NCBI RefSeq assembly: GCF_902832845.1
Contig: NZ_CADFDB010000011.1
Span: 62,001 to 126,000, forward strand
Reading direction: 5' to 3'
DNA length: 64,000 bases
Source of the DNA: Burkholderia metallica
GTDB taxonomy: Bacteria > Pseudomonadota > Gammaproteobacteria > Burkholderiales > Burkholderiaceae
Shown: positions 45,221 to 56,929 of the stretch, one piece after another
Position numbering within the stretch: position 1 is the first letter of the stretch
How the letters are laid out: every line of letters starts with the position of its first letter
Notes under the pieces: generated by a model
What the model was told of the DNA's origin: nothing
What the model saw: only the letters and a program-made list of their open reading frames with translations
Database searches by the model: none
Program-made: the position numbers and the translations under genes

Positions 45221-45430
45221 CGGGAGTCGGCGCGATGCGCGGACGGTCGCCGCGATCGTCGCTTGGAGTTGTCGTTGCGGGCGATTCTCGCATAACGGCG
45301 ACGGCACCGGCACGTCCGGTCCGCGCCGCCGCGCGGCAGCGACACCGGCTTTCCCCGGACGCAAAAATCCCGCAACGCCTTATCCAGCGTGGCTTTTCAG
45401 GATTTCAGGGGATTATCGCGGAAATAGGCT

Positions 45431-45506
45431 TGGCGCGCCCGGCTGGGATCGAACCAGCAACCCCTGCCTTCGGAGGGCAGTACTCTATCCATTGAGCTAC
45501 GGGCGC
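45431..45506 (-). tRNA. tRNA-Arg (anticodon CCG)
   Basis: A 76-base tRNA: acceptor GCGCCCG paired with CGGGCGC, D-arm GCTCAATGGATAGAGT, anticodon stem-loop CTGCC-CTCCGAA-GGCAG giving anticodon CCG (reads CGG, Arg), T-arm with GGTTCGATCC. The 3' CCA is encoded (tgg on the plus strand, 45431-45433). It lies at the boundary after the sugar and TIGR04222 genes, but no integrase or direct repeat is near. Confidence 0.97.
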
Positions 45507-45757
45507 GTGAGACAGTGAAGCGACCCCAATATACAGGCCGCCCACAATTGGCAAGACGGCAAGGATACCCGGTTTCCCATGACGCGTCCACCTTGCCCGA
45601 CGAATCCCCGCCGGGCCACGCTGCGTGCGGGTAAACACGCGCCTTCGCGCCGCTCGCCGTGATGTAAACGTTCCGTCTATAATCGACCGGGCTTCATTGG
45701 ACTGCCATTTGCCGTTGCACCGCGCTCACAATTCCTAATCACGGAGACGAGGCAAGC

Positions 45758-46642
45758 ATGAGCGAAGCACCCCACGAATCTCCCGTCAAAACCCCCGGGC
45801 AGCTGATTGCCGTCATCATCGCGTCGTTCGCGATACCGATCATCCTGATCGTCCTGTTCGCCAACTACGCGAACCATGCGTTCCGTTCCGGCGCCGGCAC
45901 GGACGCGCTATCCGACGAACAGGTCGCCGCGCGTATCGCGCCACTTGCGCAGGTCGACGTGAAGGACGCCAACGCGCCCCGCACGTACAAGACCGGCGAG
46001 GAAGTCTACAAGGCCGTCTGCGTGACCTGCCACGGCACGGGCGCCGCCGGCGCGCCGAAGTTCGGCAACAAGGACGATTGGGCGCCGCGCATCTCGCAAG
46101 GCTTCGACACGCTGCTGAAGACGGCTCTCGCCGGCAAGGGCGCGATGCCGCCGCGCGGCGGCACGAGCCCCGACGACGTCAGCGACTATGAAATCGCCCG
46201 TGCGATCGTCTACATGGCGAACAACGACGGCGCGAACTTCCCCGAACCGGCCGCACCGGCCGCCAACGCGGCGCAGCCCGCCAGCGGCGCGGCCGCATCG
46301 GGCGCCGACGCGTCGAACGCGCAGGCCGCCGCCGCGATGGCGGCGATCGCCGCGATCCCGAAGGCTGGCGAAAAGCCCGCAGCCGCGGCTGCCCCGGCCG
46401 GCGCCGACGCCGGCAAGGCGCTGTACACGTCGACCTGCCAGGCCTGCCACGCGGCGGGCGTGCTCGGCGCACCGAAGTTCGGCAGCAAGGAAGACTGGGC
46501 GCCGCGCCTGAAGGACTCGATGGATACGGTCTACAACTACGCGTTGCACGGCAAGGGCGCGATGCCGCCGAAGGGCGGGGCGAACGCGTCGGATGCCGAT
46601 GTGAAGGCCGCCGTCGACTACATGGTCAACTCCGCGAAGTAA
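45758..46642 (+). CDS. Dihaem cytochrome c5-type protein
   Basis: A 294-residue c-type cytochrome with an N-terminal membrane anchor (about residues 15-37, LIAVIIASFAIPIILIVLF). Two class I haem domains carry CVTCH (88-92) and CQACH (227-231), with axial Met in GKGAMPPRGG and GKGAMPPKGG. The domains are duplicated with an Ala/Pro-rich linker between them. It faces the periplasm and passes electrons in respiration; partner unknown. TATAAT at 45678-45683 is a likely -10 without a good -35. A strong terminator follows. Confidence 0.93.
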   Translation: MSEAPHESPVKTPGQLIAVIIASFAIPIILIVLFANYANHAFRSGAGTDALSDEQVAARIAPLAQVDVKDANAPRTYKTGEEVYKAVCVTCHGTGAAGAPKFGNKDDWAPRISQGFDTLLKTALAGKGAMPPRGGTSPDDVSDYEIARAIVYMANNDGANFPEPAAPAANAAQPASGAAASGADASNAQAAAAMAAIAAIPKAGEKPAAAAAPAGADAGKALYTSTCQACHAAGVLGAPKFGSKEDWAPRLKDSMDTVYNYALHGKGAMPPKGGANASDADVKAAVDYMVNSAK

Positions 46643-46662
46643 CCTCGCCCGGCCGTCAGTAA

Positions 46663-46698
46663 AAAACCCCCGCGACGCACACGCATCGCGGGGGTTTT
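46663..46698. terminator. Bidirectional intrinsic terminator between the cytochrome gene and rep
   Basis: AAAACCCCCGCGA pairs with TCGCGGGGGTTTT, giving a GC-rich 9-pair core flanked by A and T tracts on both sides, between converging genes. Confidence 0.93.
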
Positions 46699-46762
46699 GT
46701 TTTGCCGGCGGCCCTCGGGATCGCCGGGCCGCAGAAAGCGCCGCGCACCCGGCGCCGCCACG

Positions 46763-48850
46763 TCACTTCTGCAGCAGCGCCTTCAGGCTCGCGAGCCGGT
46801 CCTTCGGCGACATCGGCGCCTCTTCCGGCGTGGGCGGCGGCGCTTCGTCGAGCCCCATCTCCGGGATGAACCGCGACGGTTCGCACACGACCGTCTCGCG
46901 CGCCCGCTTGCGCTTCTTGCACCAGTTCAGGTGCAGGCTGCGCTGCGCGCGCGTGATCGCGACGTACATCAGCCGGCGCTCCTCCTCGATCCGCTCGTTG
47001 TCGATCGGGCCGTCGTCGTCGCTGCCGCCGCGGTGCGGCATGATGCCTTCCTCGACGCCGACCAGGAACACGTGCGGATACTCGAGCCCCTTCGACGCAT
47101 GGACGGTCGACAGCCGCACGGCGTCCGGATCTTCGTCCTTGCCTTCGAGCATCGACATCAGCGCGACGGTCTGGATCAGGCCGAGCAGGTTCTTGCCCGT
47201 ATCGGCGAGCCCGTCCGCGTTGTGGAAGCCTTCCGCCTCGCCGTCGACGGCCTCCGTTTCGGGCTTCGTGCCCTTGCGCTTCAGCCATTCGAGGAATTCG
47301 AGCACGTTCTGCCACTTCGACTGCGCCTGCCGCTCGTCGAACGCGTCGTACAGGTACGCCTCGTAGTGGATCGCCTCCATCATGTCGTCGAGCACGACGG
47401 CCGCGGGCTCCTTGTCCGCACGATCGGTCAGGCGCTGGATGAAGTCGCAGAACATCCGCAGCGGCTCGACCTGCCGCGCGGACAGCCGCGCCTCGATCCC
47501 GCCCATGTACACGGCCTCGAACAGCGACACCTTCGCCTGCCCCGCGAACGAACCGAGCGCTTCGAGCGTCGTATTGCCGATCCCGCGGCGCGGCGTCGTG
47601 ACCGCGCGGATGAACGCGGGATCGTCGTCGGCGTTCGCGATCAGCCGCAGGTACGCGCACAGATCCTTGATCTCGGCCTTGTCGAAGAACGACTGGCCGC
47701 CCGACAGCACATACGGAATCCGCTCGCGCCGCAGCACCTGCTCGAAGATGCGCGCCTGGAAGTTGCCGCGGTACAGGATCGCGTAGTCGCGAAACTGCGC
47801 GCGCCGCTCGAACTTGTGCGCGGACAGCCGGAACACGACCGATTCGGCCTCGTGCTCCTCGTCGTTGCAAGCGGTGACGGTGATCGAATCGCCCATCCCG
47901 TGCTCGGACCACAGCTTCTTCTCGAACAGTTTCGGATTGTTCGCGATCACGTTGTTCGCGGCGGTGAGGATGCGCACCGTCGACCGGTAGTTCTGCTCGA
48001 GCTTGATCACGTGCAGCTTCGGGAAATCCTTGCCGAGCTGCGCGAGGTTCTCGAGCGTCGCACCGCGCCAGCCGTAGATCGCCTGGTCGTCGTCGCCGAC
48101 CGCCGTGAAGGCGGCGCGCGGGCCCGCGAGCAGCTTCAGCAGCTCGTACTGGCACGCGTTGGTGTCCTGGTACTCGTCGATCAGCAGGTAGCGCAGCTTG
48201 TTCTGCCAGCGGTCGCGCACCTGCTCGTTCTTCGCGAACAGCTCGGCGGGCAGGCGGATCAGGTCGTCGAAGTCGACCGCCTGGTACGCATGCAGCGTCG
48301 CGACGTAGTTGCGGTAGACCAGCGCGGCCTGATGCTCGTCCTCGTTGGCCGCGATCGCCATCGCCTCGTCGGGCATGATCAGGCCGTTCTTCCACAGCGA
48401 GATGATGCTCTGGATCTTGCGGATCAGCCCCTTGTCGGTCGTGCCGAGCTGCTCCTGGATCATCCCGAAGCAGTCGTCCGAATCCATGATCGAGAACTGC
48501 GGCTTCAACCCGACGTGCTCGGCCTCCTGGCGCAGGATCTGCACGCCCAGCGAGTGGAACGTGCAGACGGTGAGCTGGTTGACGGGCACCTTGCGGCCTT
48601 CCTTCCCGGGCGTGGTGAGCGTCTTGCCCTCGAGCAGCTTCGACACGCGCTCGCGCATTTCGGCGGCCGCCTTGTTCGTGAACGTGACGGCGGCGATGTG
48701 GCGCGGCTCGAAGCCTTTCGCTTCGATCAGGTGCGCGATCTTCTGCGTGATCACGCGGGTCTTGCCGCTGCCCGCGCCGGCGAGCACGAGACAGGGACCG
48801 TCGAGGTAGCGCACCGCTTCGTTCTGGGCGGGATTGAGGCCTGCGGACAT
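46763..48850 (-). CDS. rep: Rep-type ATP-dependent DNA helicase
   Basis: A 695-residue SF1A helicase of the Rep/UvrD group. It shows the Q motif (LNPAQNEAVRYLDGP), Walker A (LAGAGSGKTR), motif Ia (AAVTFTNKAAAEMRER), motif II (LLIDEYQDTNACQ), motif III (AVGDDDQAIYGWRGA), motif IV (KLEQNYRSTVRIL), motif V (LSTVHASKGLEY) and motif VI (RLMYVAITRAQRSLHLNW). Length and the NNPKLFEKKLWSE segment favour Rep over UvrD (which is usually longer with another C-terminal tail). It helps replication forks restart and clears proteins ahead. The ATG at 48848-48850 follows the family start. Confidence 0.92.
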   Translation of the reverse strand: MSAGLNPAQNEAVRYLDGPCLVLAGAGSGKTRVITQKIAHLIEAKGFEPRHIAAVTFTNKAAAEMRERVSKLLEGKTLTTPGKEGRKVPVNQLTVCTFHSLGVQILRQEAEHVGLKPQFSIMDSDDCFGMIQEQLGTTDKGLIRKIQSIISLWKNGLIMPDEAMAIAANEDEHQAALVYRNYVATLHAYQAVDFDDLIRLPAELFAKNEQVRDRWQNKLRYLLIDEYQDTNACQYELLKLLAGPRAAFTAVGDDDQAIYGWRGATLENLAQLGKDFPKLHVIKLEQNYRSTVRILTAANNVIANNPKLFEKKLWSEHGMGDSITVTACNDEEHEAESVVFRLSAHKFERRAQFRDYAILYRGNFQARIFEQVLRRERIPYVLSGGQSFFDKAEIKDLCAYLRLIANADDDPAFIRAVTTPRRGIGNTTLEALGSFAGQAKVSLFEAVYMGGIEARLSARQVEPLRMFCDFIQRLTDRADKEPAAVVLDDMMEAIHYEAYLYDAFDERQAQSKWQNVLEFLEWLKRKGTKPETEAVDGEAEGFHNADGLADTGKNLLGLIQTVALMSMLEGKDEDPDAVRLSTVHASKGLEYPHVFLVGVEEGIMPHRGGSDDDGPIDNERIEEERRLMYVAITRAQRSLHLNWCKKRKRARETVVCEPSRFIPEMGLDEAPPPTPEEAPMSPKDRLASLKALLQK

Positions 48851-49147
48851 GATGGCGGATGGTGTTGCGGTTGACGGCGGAACGCCGGGAGGATGCCGTG
48901 CGCGGCAGGCTGGCGAAGCAGGCGGACACGCGGGCAGGACGCGCATGTTAACACGTCGGCGGCGCGCTTTTTAGGGCGCGCCGCCGGACGGGGCCGCGCG
49001 GGCCGACCGGCCGGGCGCGCGCTGTCCGTTCGGCCAATCCGGCCCCGTTCGCGCGTCGATCGGCCACACTATGCGTACGCTGGCGCCGGCGCTGCGCCGG
49101 GCCGCCTGAATCGCCAAAATCACCTGAATCGCCACCGGATCGACATC

Positions 49148-49855
49148 ATGGGATACCCGTTCGCCACCGCCACCCTCGGCCCGCTGCTGTTCGCGCAGGG
49201 GTGCTACGTGCGCCGCGTCACGCCGCGGCTGCCCGAGGCGGCCGGCCCGCGCGACGGCGTCGCGGGCGACGGCCCGCCGCTGCGGGTGCTGGTGGTCGGC
49301 GATTCGGCCGCCGCTGGCGTCGGCGTCGCGACGCAGCGCGACGCGCTGTCCGGGCAACTGGCGAACGCGCTCGCGGCCACGCACCGCGTGAGCTGGAAGC
49401 TGCTCGCGCGCACGGGCCTGACCACGCGGGAGCTGGTCGACTGGCTCGCCGCCGAGCCGGCCGAGCCGTTCGACGTGGCCGTCACGTCGCTCGGCGTCAA
49501 CGACGTGACGGGCGGCGTGCCGCCGGAGCGCTGGCAGGCGCAGCAGGCCGAGCTCGTCCGGCTGCTCGCCGCGCGCTTTCAGGTCGGGCACACGATTCTG
49601 TCGGCGGTGCCGCCGATGGAGCGCTTTCCGGCGCTGCCGCAACCGCTCGCGTGGTATCTCGGGCTGCGCGCGAAGCGGCTGAACACGGCGCTCGCCGGGT
49701 GGGCTGCCACGCAGCCGCACTGCACGTTCCTGCGGGTCGAGTTGCCGCTCGAGCGCCACCTGATGGCCGCCGACGGCTTTCACCCCGGCGCAACCGCGTG
49801 CGCCGTGTGGGCCGCGCAGGTCGCCGCCGCCGTGCAGCGGCGCGTCGTTGCATGA
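49148..49855 (+). CDS. SGNH/GDSL-type hydrolase
   Basis: A 235-residue SGNH hydrolase. Block I VLVVGDSAAAGVGV carries the nucleophile Ser, block III TSLGVNDVTGGVPPE the Gly/Asn, and block V DGFHPGA the Asp and His. The N-terminal MGYPFATATLGPLLFAQG is hydrophobic but lacks a typical signal cleavage site. Related proteins act as lysophospholipase/thioesterase or acyl-esterases; the substrate is unknown. It is divergent from rep, with a 297-base spacer. Confidence 0.86.
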   Translation: MGYPFATATLGPLLFAQGCYVRRVTPRLPEAAGPRDGVAGDGPPLRVLVVGDSAAAGVGVATQRDALSGQLANALAATHRVSWKLLARTGLTTRELVDWLAAEPAEPFDVAVTSLGVNDVTGGVPPERWQAQQAELVRLLAARFQVGHTILSAVPPMERFPALPQPLAWYLGLRAKRLNTALAGWAATQPHCTFLRVELPLERHLMAADGFHPGATACAVWAAQVAAAVQRRVVA

Positions 49856-50110
49856 CGCGGCACGGCGCCCGCGCGCCTGCCGTTCATTGCGGCAGGCGGC
49901 CGGCCGGCAATCCGGTGCGGGCGGCATCGGGGGCTCGCGCAAATCGGGGCGCGCGCAAAATGCCGGCTTTCCTTGCGCAAGCGCCGCATCCCGTCGCGCG
50001 TCTGGCCCGAACGCGTCTGTGCAAGCGGCGGCGCCATGCCAAAATAGCCGGTCGTCTTCGCGCCGTCCCGGCGCGCCATCCTTTAGTTTCCTTCGCAGCC
50101 AGGAATTGCC

Positions 50111-51163
50111 ATGTCGTCATTGCTCAGGATTGGTTTGATGGGTTTCGGTTTCGCCGGCGCGACGTTTCACGCGCCGGTGATCGCCACGAGCGGCCGCACT
50201 GAAGTCGCCGCGATCGCGACGGGTCAGCCCGATCGCGCGCAGGCCGCGTATCCGGGCGCACGGGTCGTCCCCGATCTCGACACGCTGCTGGCCCTCGACG
50301 ACATCGAGTGCGTGGTGATCGCCACGCCGAACGACACGCACTTCGCGCTCGCGCGCCAGGTACTCGAAGCCGGCCGCCACGTGGTCGTCGACAAGCCCGT
50401 CACGCTCACCGCCGACGAGGCGCTCGCGCTCGCGCGGCTCGCGAACGCGCGCAGCCGGCTGTTCGCGCCGTTCCACAACCGCCGCTGGGACGGCGATTTC
50501 CTCACCGTGCGCGACATCGTCAAGTCGGGCGAGCTCGGCCGCCTCACGTACTTCGCGTCGCACTTCGACCGCTTCCGGCCGACGCCGCGCACGCGCTGGC
50601 GCGAGGAGCCCGCCCGCGGCGGCGGCCTGCTGCTCGATCTCGGCCCGCACCTGATCGACCAGGCACTCGCGCTGTTCGGCCTGCCGCAAACGGTGAGCGC
50701 GACCGTCAAGACGCGCCGCGACAACGGCACGGCGCCCGATTTCGTGCATCTACTGCTCGGCTATCCGGACAAGGACGTCGCGCTGCACGCGAGCGCGCTG
50801 TCGGCGATCGAACCCGCGCGCTTCACGCTGCACGGCACGCGCGGCAGCTATCAGAAGTTCGGGCTCGACACGCAGGAGGACCAGCTCAAGGCCGGCCTCA
50901 CCGCGGACGACGTCGAATTCGGCGGCGGCAACCCGCCCGGGCTGTTGCGCGTGCTCGACGGCGAGATCGAGGTCGAGCGCCCGGTGCCGACGCTCGACGG
51001 CCAGTACGCGGAGTTCTACCGCGCGCTCGCCGCATCGATCCGCGACGGCGCGCCGTTCCCCGTCACCGCGCAGGACGCCGTCGACGTGATGACGATCATC
51101 GAGCTTGCCGCGCAAAGCGAGCACGACGGCCGCCGGCTGCCGTTCATCCGCCGCACGATCTGA
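50111..51163 (+). CDS. Gfo/Idh/MocA-family oxidoreductase
   Basis: A 350-residue NAD(P)-dependent dehydrogenase. The Rossmann domain begins RIGLMGFGFAGATFHAPVIA, and the dinucleotide-domain signature CVVIATPNDTHFALARQVLE leads to the catalytic-lysine motif HVVVDKPVTLTADEALAL. The C-terminal domain includes RGGGLLLDLGPHLIDQALAL, with a conserved Asp/His. It resembles YdgJ-type enzymes that act on sugars or inositols. The substrate is unknown. A strong hairpin follows its stop codon. Confidence 0.92.
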   Translation: MSSLLRIGLMGFGFAGATFHAPVIATSGRTEVAAIATGQPDRAQAAYPGARVVPDLDTLLALDDIECVVIATPNDTHFALARQVLEAGRHVVVDKPVTLTADEALALARLANARSRLFAPFHNRRWDGDFLTVRDIVKSGELGRLTYFASHFDRFRPTPRTRWREEPARGGGLLLDLGPHLIDQALALFGLPQTVSATVKTRRDNGTAPDFVHLLLGYPDKDVALHASALSAIEPARFTLHGTRGSYQKFGLDTQEDQLKAGLTADDVEFGGGNPPGLLRVLDGEIEVERPVPTLDGQYAEFYRALAASIRDGAPFPVTAQDAVDVMTIIELAAQSEHDGRRLPFIRRTI

Positions 51164-51167
51164 CACC

Positions 51168-51199
51168 GTGCGGGGGCCGGCGCTGGCCGGCCCCCGCAC
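51168..51199 (+). terminator. Strong hairpin after the Gfo/Idh gene
   Basis: A perfect 14-base stem GTGCGGGGGCCGGC with a GCTG loop, five bases after the stop codon. No T tract follows, so termination may need Rho or the stem may only protect the mRNA. Confidence 0.5.
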
Positions 51200-51320
51200 G
51201 CGCATCCCGCTCAGCCGGAACATTCGGTTACAAATGCCGGGGGAACGAAAGTCAGCGTTCGACCGGTCTGACGCGTTTCTCAAAAAAGTCGATCCGACAC
51301 CAATCCGTCTGGAGAATGTG

Positions 51321-51689
51321 ATGCAACGGTTGATTCGCGCAGCGGCATGCTGCGTCCTGGTTTCCTCGCTCGCGGCCTGTATCGTGCAGCCGCAGCGGCC
51401 GGTCCGACAGGCGCCCCCGCCCCCGGCGCGACCGAATCCGCAGGTCGTCGCGAACGACCGCATGCAGGAGGTCCAGGGGCGGATCGACAACCTGCACCGC
51501 CGCATCGATGCGCGCGTGAACGGCGGCTACTACCCGCCGCCGTACGGCGCGCAGCTTCACCACCGCCTCGACGTGATCCGCCAGGAATCGAACGACATGG
51601 CCGCGCAGCACGGCGGCGGCCTGTCCGGGGACGAGCAGCGCGTGCTGAACCAGGAACTCGACACGGCCGCGCGCGCGATCGGCGAGTAA
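51321..51689 (+). CDS. Small predicted lipoprotein
   Basis: A 122-residue protein with a signal peptide ending in the lipobox LAAC (MQRLIRAAACCVLVSSLAAC). A Pro-rich linker (RQAPPPPARPNP) follows, then a helical, charged segment with MQEVQGRIDNLHRRIDARVN and a YYPPPYG element. It is probably a periplasmic or outer-membrane lipoprotein of unknown function. GGAG lies six bases upstream of the ATG at 51321; the longer frame is not supported. It is separate from the glycine cleavage unit that follows. Confidence 0.78.
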   Translation: MQRLIRAAACCVLVSSLAACIVQPQRPVRQAPPPPARPNPQVVANDRMQEVQGRIDNLHRRIDARVNGGYYPPPYGAQLHHRLDVIRQESNDMAAQHGGGLSGDEQRVLNQELDTAARAIGE

Positions 51690-51781
51690 CGCGCCGGCAC
51701 CCCGGCGCGGGGAAAAGCGGCGGCGTCGGGGTTGTCGGCACGTGCCGCCGCTTGTCGCGAAGCGACATTCTTTTGCTCAAA

Positions 51782-51810
51782 TTGACAAGGCCCACCCGCT
51801 CGCGTACAGT
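51782..51810 (+). promoter_or_regulatory. Sigma-70 promoter of the gcv leader
   Basis: TTGACA (51782-51787), a 17-base spacer and TACAGT (51805-51810). Transcription would begin near 51817, at the very start of the glycine riboswitch. Confidence 0.85.
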
Positions 51811-51819
51811 CGCCCGCAC

Positions 51820-52078
51820 GCGTCGGGAGAGCGTGTAACCGTGCTGATTCAGCCCGGTTGCGCCGCCGAAGGGGCACACCCGCAAACTCTCAGGCAAAAG
51901 GACCGACCGCGTCGGGGAATCCCGTCCGCGCATCGCGCGGGCCGCACTCTCCCCGCACTCTGGAGAGCGGCAGTAGCCCGCAGCGCCTAGGCTGCGCGGG
52001 CAGGCTGCCCACCGAAGGGGCGCGCGTTCGCCAGGCTTCGCCGGCAGCGCAATCTCTCAGGTATCGAGGACAGAGGGG
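51820..52078 (+). promoter_or_regulatory. Tandem glycine riboswitch
   Basis: Two glycine aptamers in the leader of gcvT. Aptamer 1 (about 51820-51913) has GGGAGAGCG, GCCGAAGGGGCACACC and CTCTCAGGCAAAAGGACCGA. Aptamer 2 (about 51956-52078) has CTGGAGAGCGG, CCACCGAAGGGGCGCG and AATCTCTCAGGTATCGAGGA. These are the hallmark cores of the glycine riboswitch. Binding of glycine normally raises expression of the downstream glycine cleavage genes. A 42-base linker joins them, and about 89 bases with the expression platform lead to gcvT. Confidence 0.96.
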
Positions 52079-52167
52079 CATGTACCGGATCGCTCGCAGG
52101 CCGTCGGCCGCGGTGGTCGGCACATGGCCGTTCTGATCCGCGCGCAAGCGCCTTGCCTGAGGCCTCG

Positions 52168-53286
52168 ATGACTGCACTGAATCACACCCCGCTCAACGCC
52201 GCGCACCGCGCGCTCAATGCCCGCATGGTCGATTTCGGCGGCTGGGACATGCCCGTCAACTACGGCTCGCAGATCGAAGAACACGAAGCCGTGCGCACCG
52301 ACGCCGGCATGTTCGACGTATCGCACATGTGCGTCGTCGATTTCACCGGCAGCCGCGTGCGCGCGTTCTTCGAGCACGCGATCGCGAACAACGTCGGCAA
52401 GCTCAAGACGCCCGGCAAGGCCCTCTACTCGTGCCTGCTCAATCCGCAGGGCGGCGTCATCGACGACCTGATCGTCTACTACTTCACCGAAGAATTCTTC
52501 CGCGTCGTCGTCAACGCCGGCACGGCCGAGAAAGACATCGCATGGTTCAACCAGCTGAACGAGCAAGGCGGCTTCGGCGTCACGATCGCGCCGCGCCGCG
52601 ATTTCGCGATCGTCGCCGTACAGGGCCCGAACGCCCGCGAAAAAACCTGGACGACCGTGCCCGCCGCGCGCGCCGCGACGAGCGAGCTGAAGCCGTTCAA
52701 TGCCGCGCAAGTCGCCGGCACGCCGTTCGGCGACCTCACCATCGCGCGCACCGGCTATACCGGTGAAGACGGTTTCGAAGTGATCGTCCCGGCCGTGCAC
52801 GTCGAAGCGCTGTGGAACGCGCTGCAGCAAAACGGCGTGCGCCCGTGCGGGCTCGGCGCGCGCGACACGCTGCGCCTCGAGGCCGGCATGAACCTGTACG
52901 GCCAGGACATGGACGACACCGTGTCGCCGCTCGACGCGGGCCTCGCGTGGACGGTCGACCTCACCGCGCCGCGCGACTTCGTCGGCCGCGCCGCGCTGGA
53001 AGCCAACGGCACCCGCGCCGCGTTCGTCGGCCTGATCCTGCAGAAGGAAAACGGCAAGGCCGGCGGCGTGCTGCGTGCGCACCAGAAGGTCGTCACGCCG
53101 CACGGCGAAGGCGAGATCACGAGCGGCACGTTCTCGCCGTCGATGCAGGAATCGATCGCGTTCGCGCGCGTGCCGCCGGCCGTCCAGATCGGCGACCTGG
53201 TCCACGTGCAAATTCGAGACAAGAATCTTCCCGCGCGCGTGGTAAAACTGCCGTTCGTGCGCAACGGCAAGGTCCTCGCTGCGTAA
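52168..53286 (+). CDS. gcvT: GcvT, glycine cleavage system aminomethyltransferase
   Basis: A 372-residue T protein. It accepts the aminomethyl group from the H protein, passes the methylene to tetrahydrofolate and releases ammonia. Family segments are [44 protein letters not shown] (folate-site region) and [20 protein letters not shown]. The ATG at 52168 fits the family start, and GAGG lies a few bases upstream; the frame 15 bases longer is less likely. First gene of gcvTHP, directly under the glycine riboswitch. Confidence 0.97.
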   Translation: MTALNHTPLNAAHRALNARMVDFGGWDMPVNYGSQIEEHEAVRTDAGMFDVSHMCVVDFTGSRVRAFFEHAIANNVGKLKTPGKALYSCLLNPQGGVIDDLIVYYFTEEFFRVVVNAGTAEKDIAWFNQLNEQGGFGVTIAPRRDFAIVAVQGPNAREKTWTTVPAARAATSELKPFNAAQVAGTPFGDLTIARTGYTGEDGFEVIVPAVHVEALWNALQQNGVRPCGLGARDTLRLEAGMNLYGQDMDDTVSPLDAGLAWTVDLTAPRDFVGRAALEANGTRAAFVGLILQKENGKAGGVLRAHQKVVTPHGEGEITSGTFSPSMQESIAFARVPPAVQIGDLVHVQIRDKNLPARVVKLPFVRNGKVLAA

Positions 53287-53404
53287 CGGCCGGGAGGCGC
53301 GCCTCCCGGGAAGCCGGGAGATGGCGCCCGGCGCAAACCACATCCGGCGCGCCCCGGCGGCGCGCCAGCAGAACGAATCACACCCTTTTATCCAGGAGCA
53401 TCCG

Positions 53405-53785
53405 ATGAGCAACGTCCCGGCCGATCTGAAATACACCGACGAACACGAGTGGATCCGCACCGAGGCAGACGGCACGCTGACGGTCGGCATCACCGATCAC
53501 GCGCAGAGCACGCTCGGCGACATCGTCTTCCTCGAACTGCCGGAAGTCGGCAAGTCGGTGGCGGCGGGCGACGCCGTCGGCGTCGTCGAATCGGTGAAGG
53601 CGGCATCCGACATCTACTCGCCGGTGTCCGGCGAGATCGTCGAAGTCAACGGCGCGATCGTCGACGCGCCGGATCAGGTCAACAGCGACGCGTACGCAAG
53701 CTGGCTCTTCAAGATCAAGCTCGCGGCCGGCGCATCGACCGACAAGCTGATCGACGCTGACGCCTACTCCAAGCTGATCGACTAA
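53405..53785 (+). CDS. gcvH: GcvH, glycine cleavage system lipoyl carrier
   Basis: A 126-residue H protein that shuttles the aminomethyl group on a lipoyl arm. The lipoylated Lys65 lies in [20 protein letters not shown]. The TDEHEWI opening and [14 protein letters not shown] are typical. The ATG at 53405 follows CAGGAG. It lies 118 bases after gcvT and 65 before gcvP. Confidence 0.98.
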   Translation: MSNVPADLKYTDEHEWIRTEADGTLTVGITDHAQSTLGDIVFLELPEVGKSVAAGDAVGVVESVKAASDIYSPVSGEIVEVNGAIVDAPDQVNSDAYASWLFKIKLAAGASTDKLIDADAYSKLID

Positions 53786-53850
53786 TTTCCCTACCCGAAC
53801 CGCGCGGGGCCGGCGAGCCGCCCCGTCCCGCGCGGGACCAGAGTCACGCC

Positions 53851-56778
<2,928 letters not shown>

Positions 56779-56814
56779 CGCGCACGAGGCCAGGAGCCGT
56801 CCGATGGTGACCGC

Positions 56815-56848
56815 ACCGCACGCAACCCGGGGGTTGCGTGCGGTTTTT
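56815..56848 (+). terminator. Intrinsic terminator of gcvTHP
   Basis: ACCGCACGCAACCC pairs with GGGTTGCGTGCGGT across a two-base loop, followed by TTTTC, about 36 bases past gcvP. Confidence 0.93.
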
Positions 56849-56929
56849 CGTTCGCCGCCCGATCCGGTTCACGTTCATCCGCCAATCCGGCTAACATCAC
56901 ACGCGATCCAGCCAATGAAGGAGTTCCGC

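Noticed and set aside
45431-45506. tRNA-Arg as an integration site of a genomic island.
   Set aside because: No integrase, no direct repeat of the tRNA 3' end and no change in base composition next to it.
46763-48850. UvrD rather than Rep.
   Set aside because: Length of 695 residues and the overall pattern fit Rep better; the two are related, so this is a preference rather than proof.
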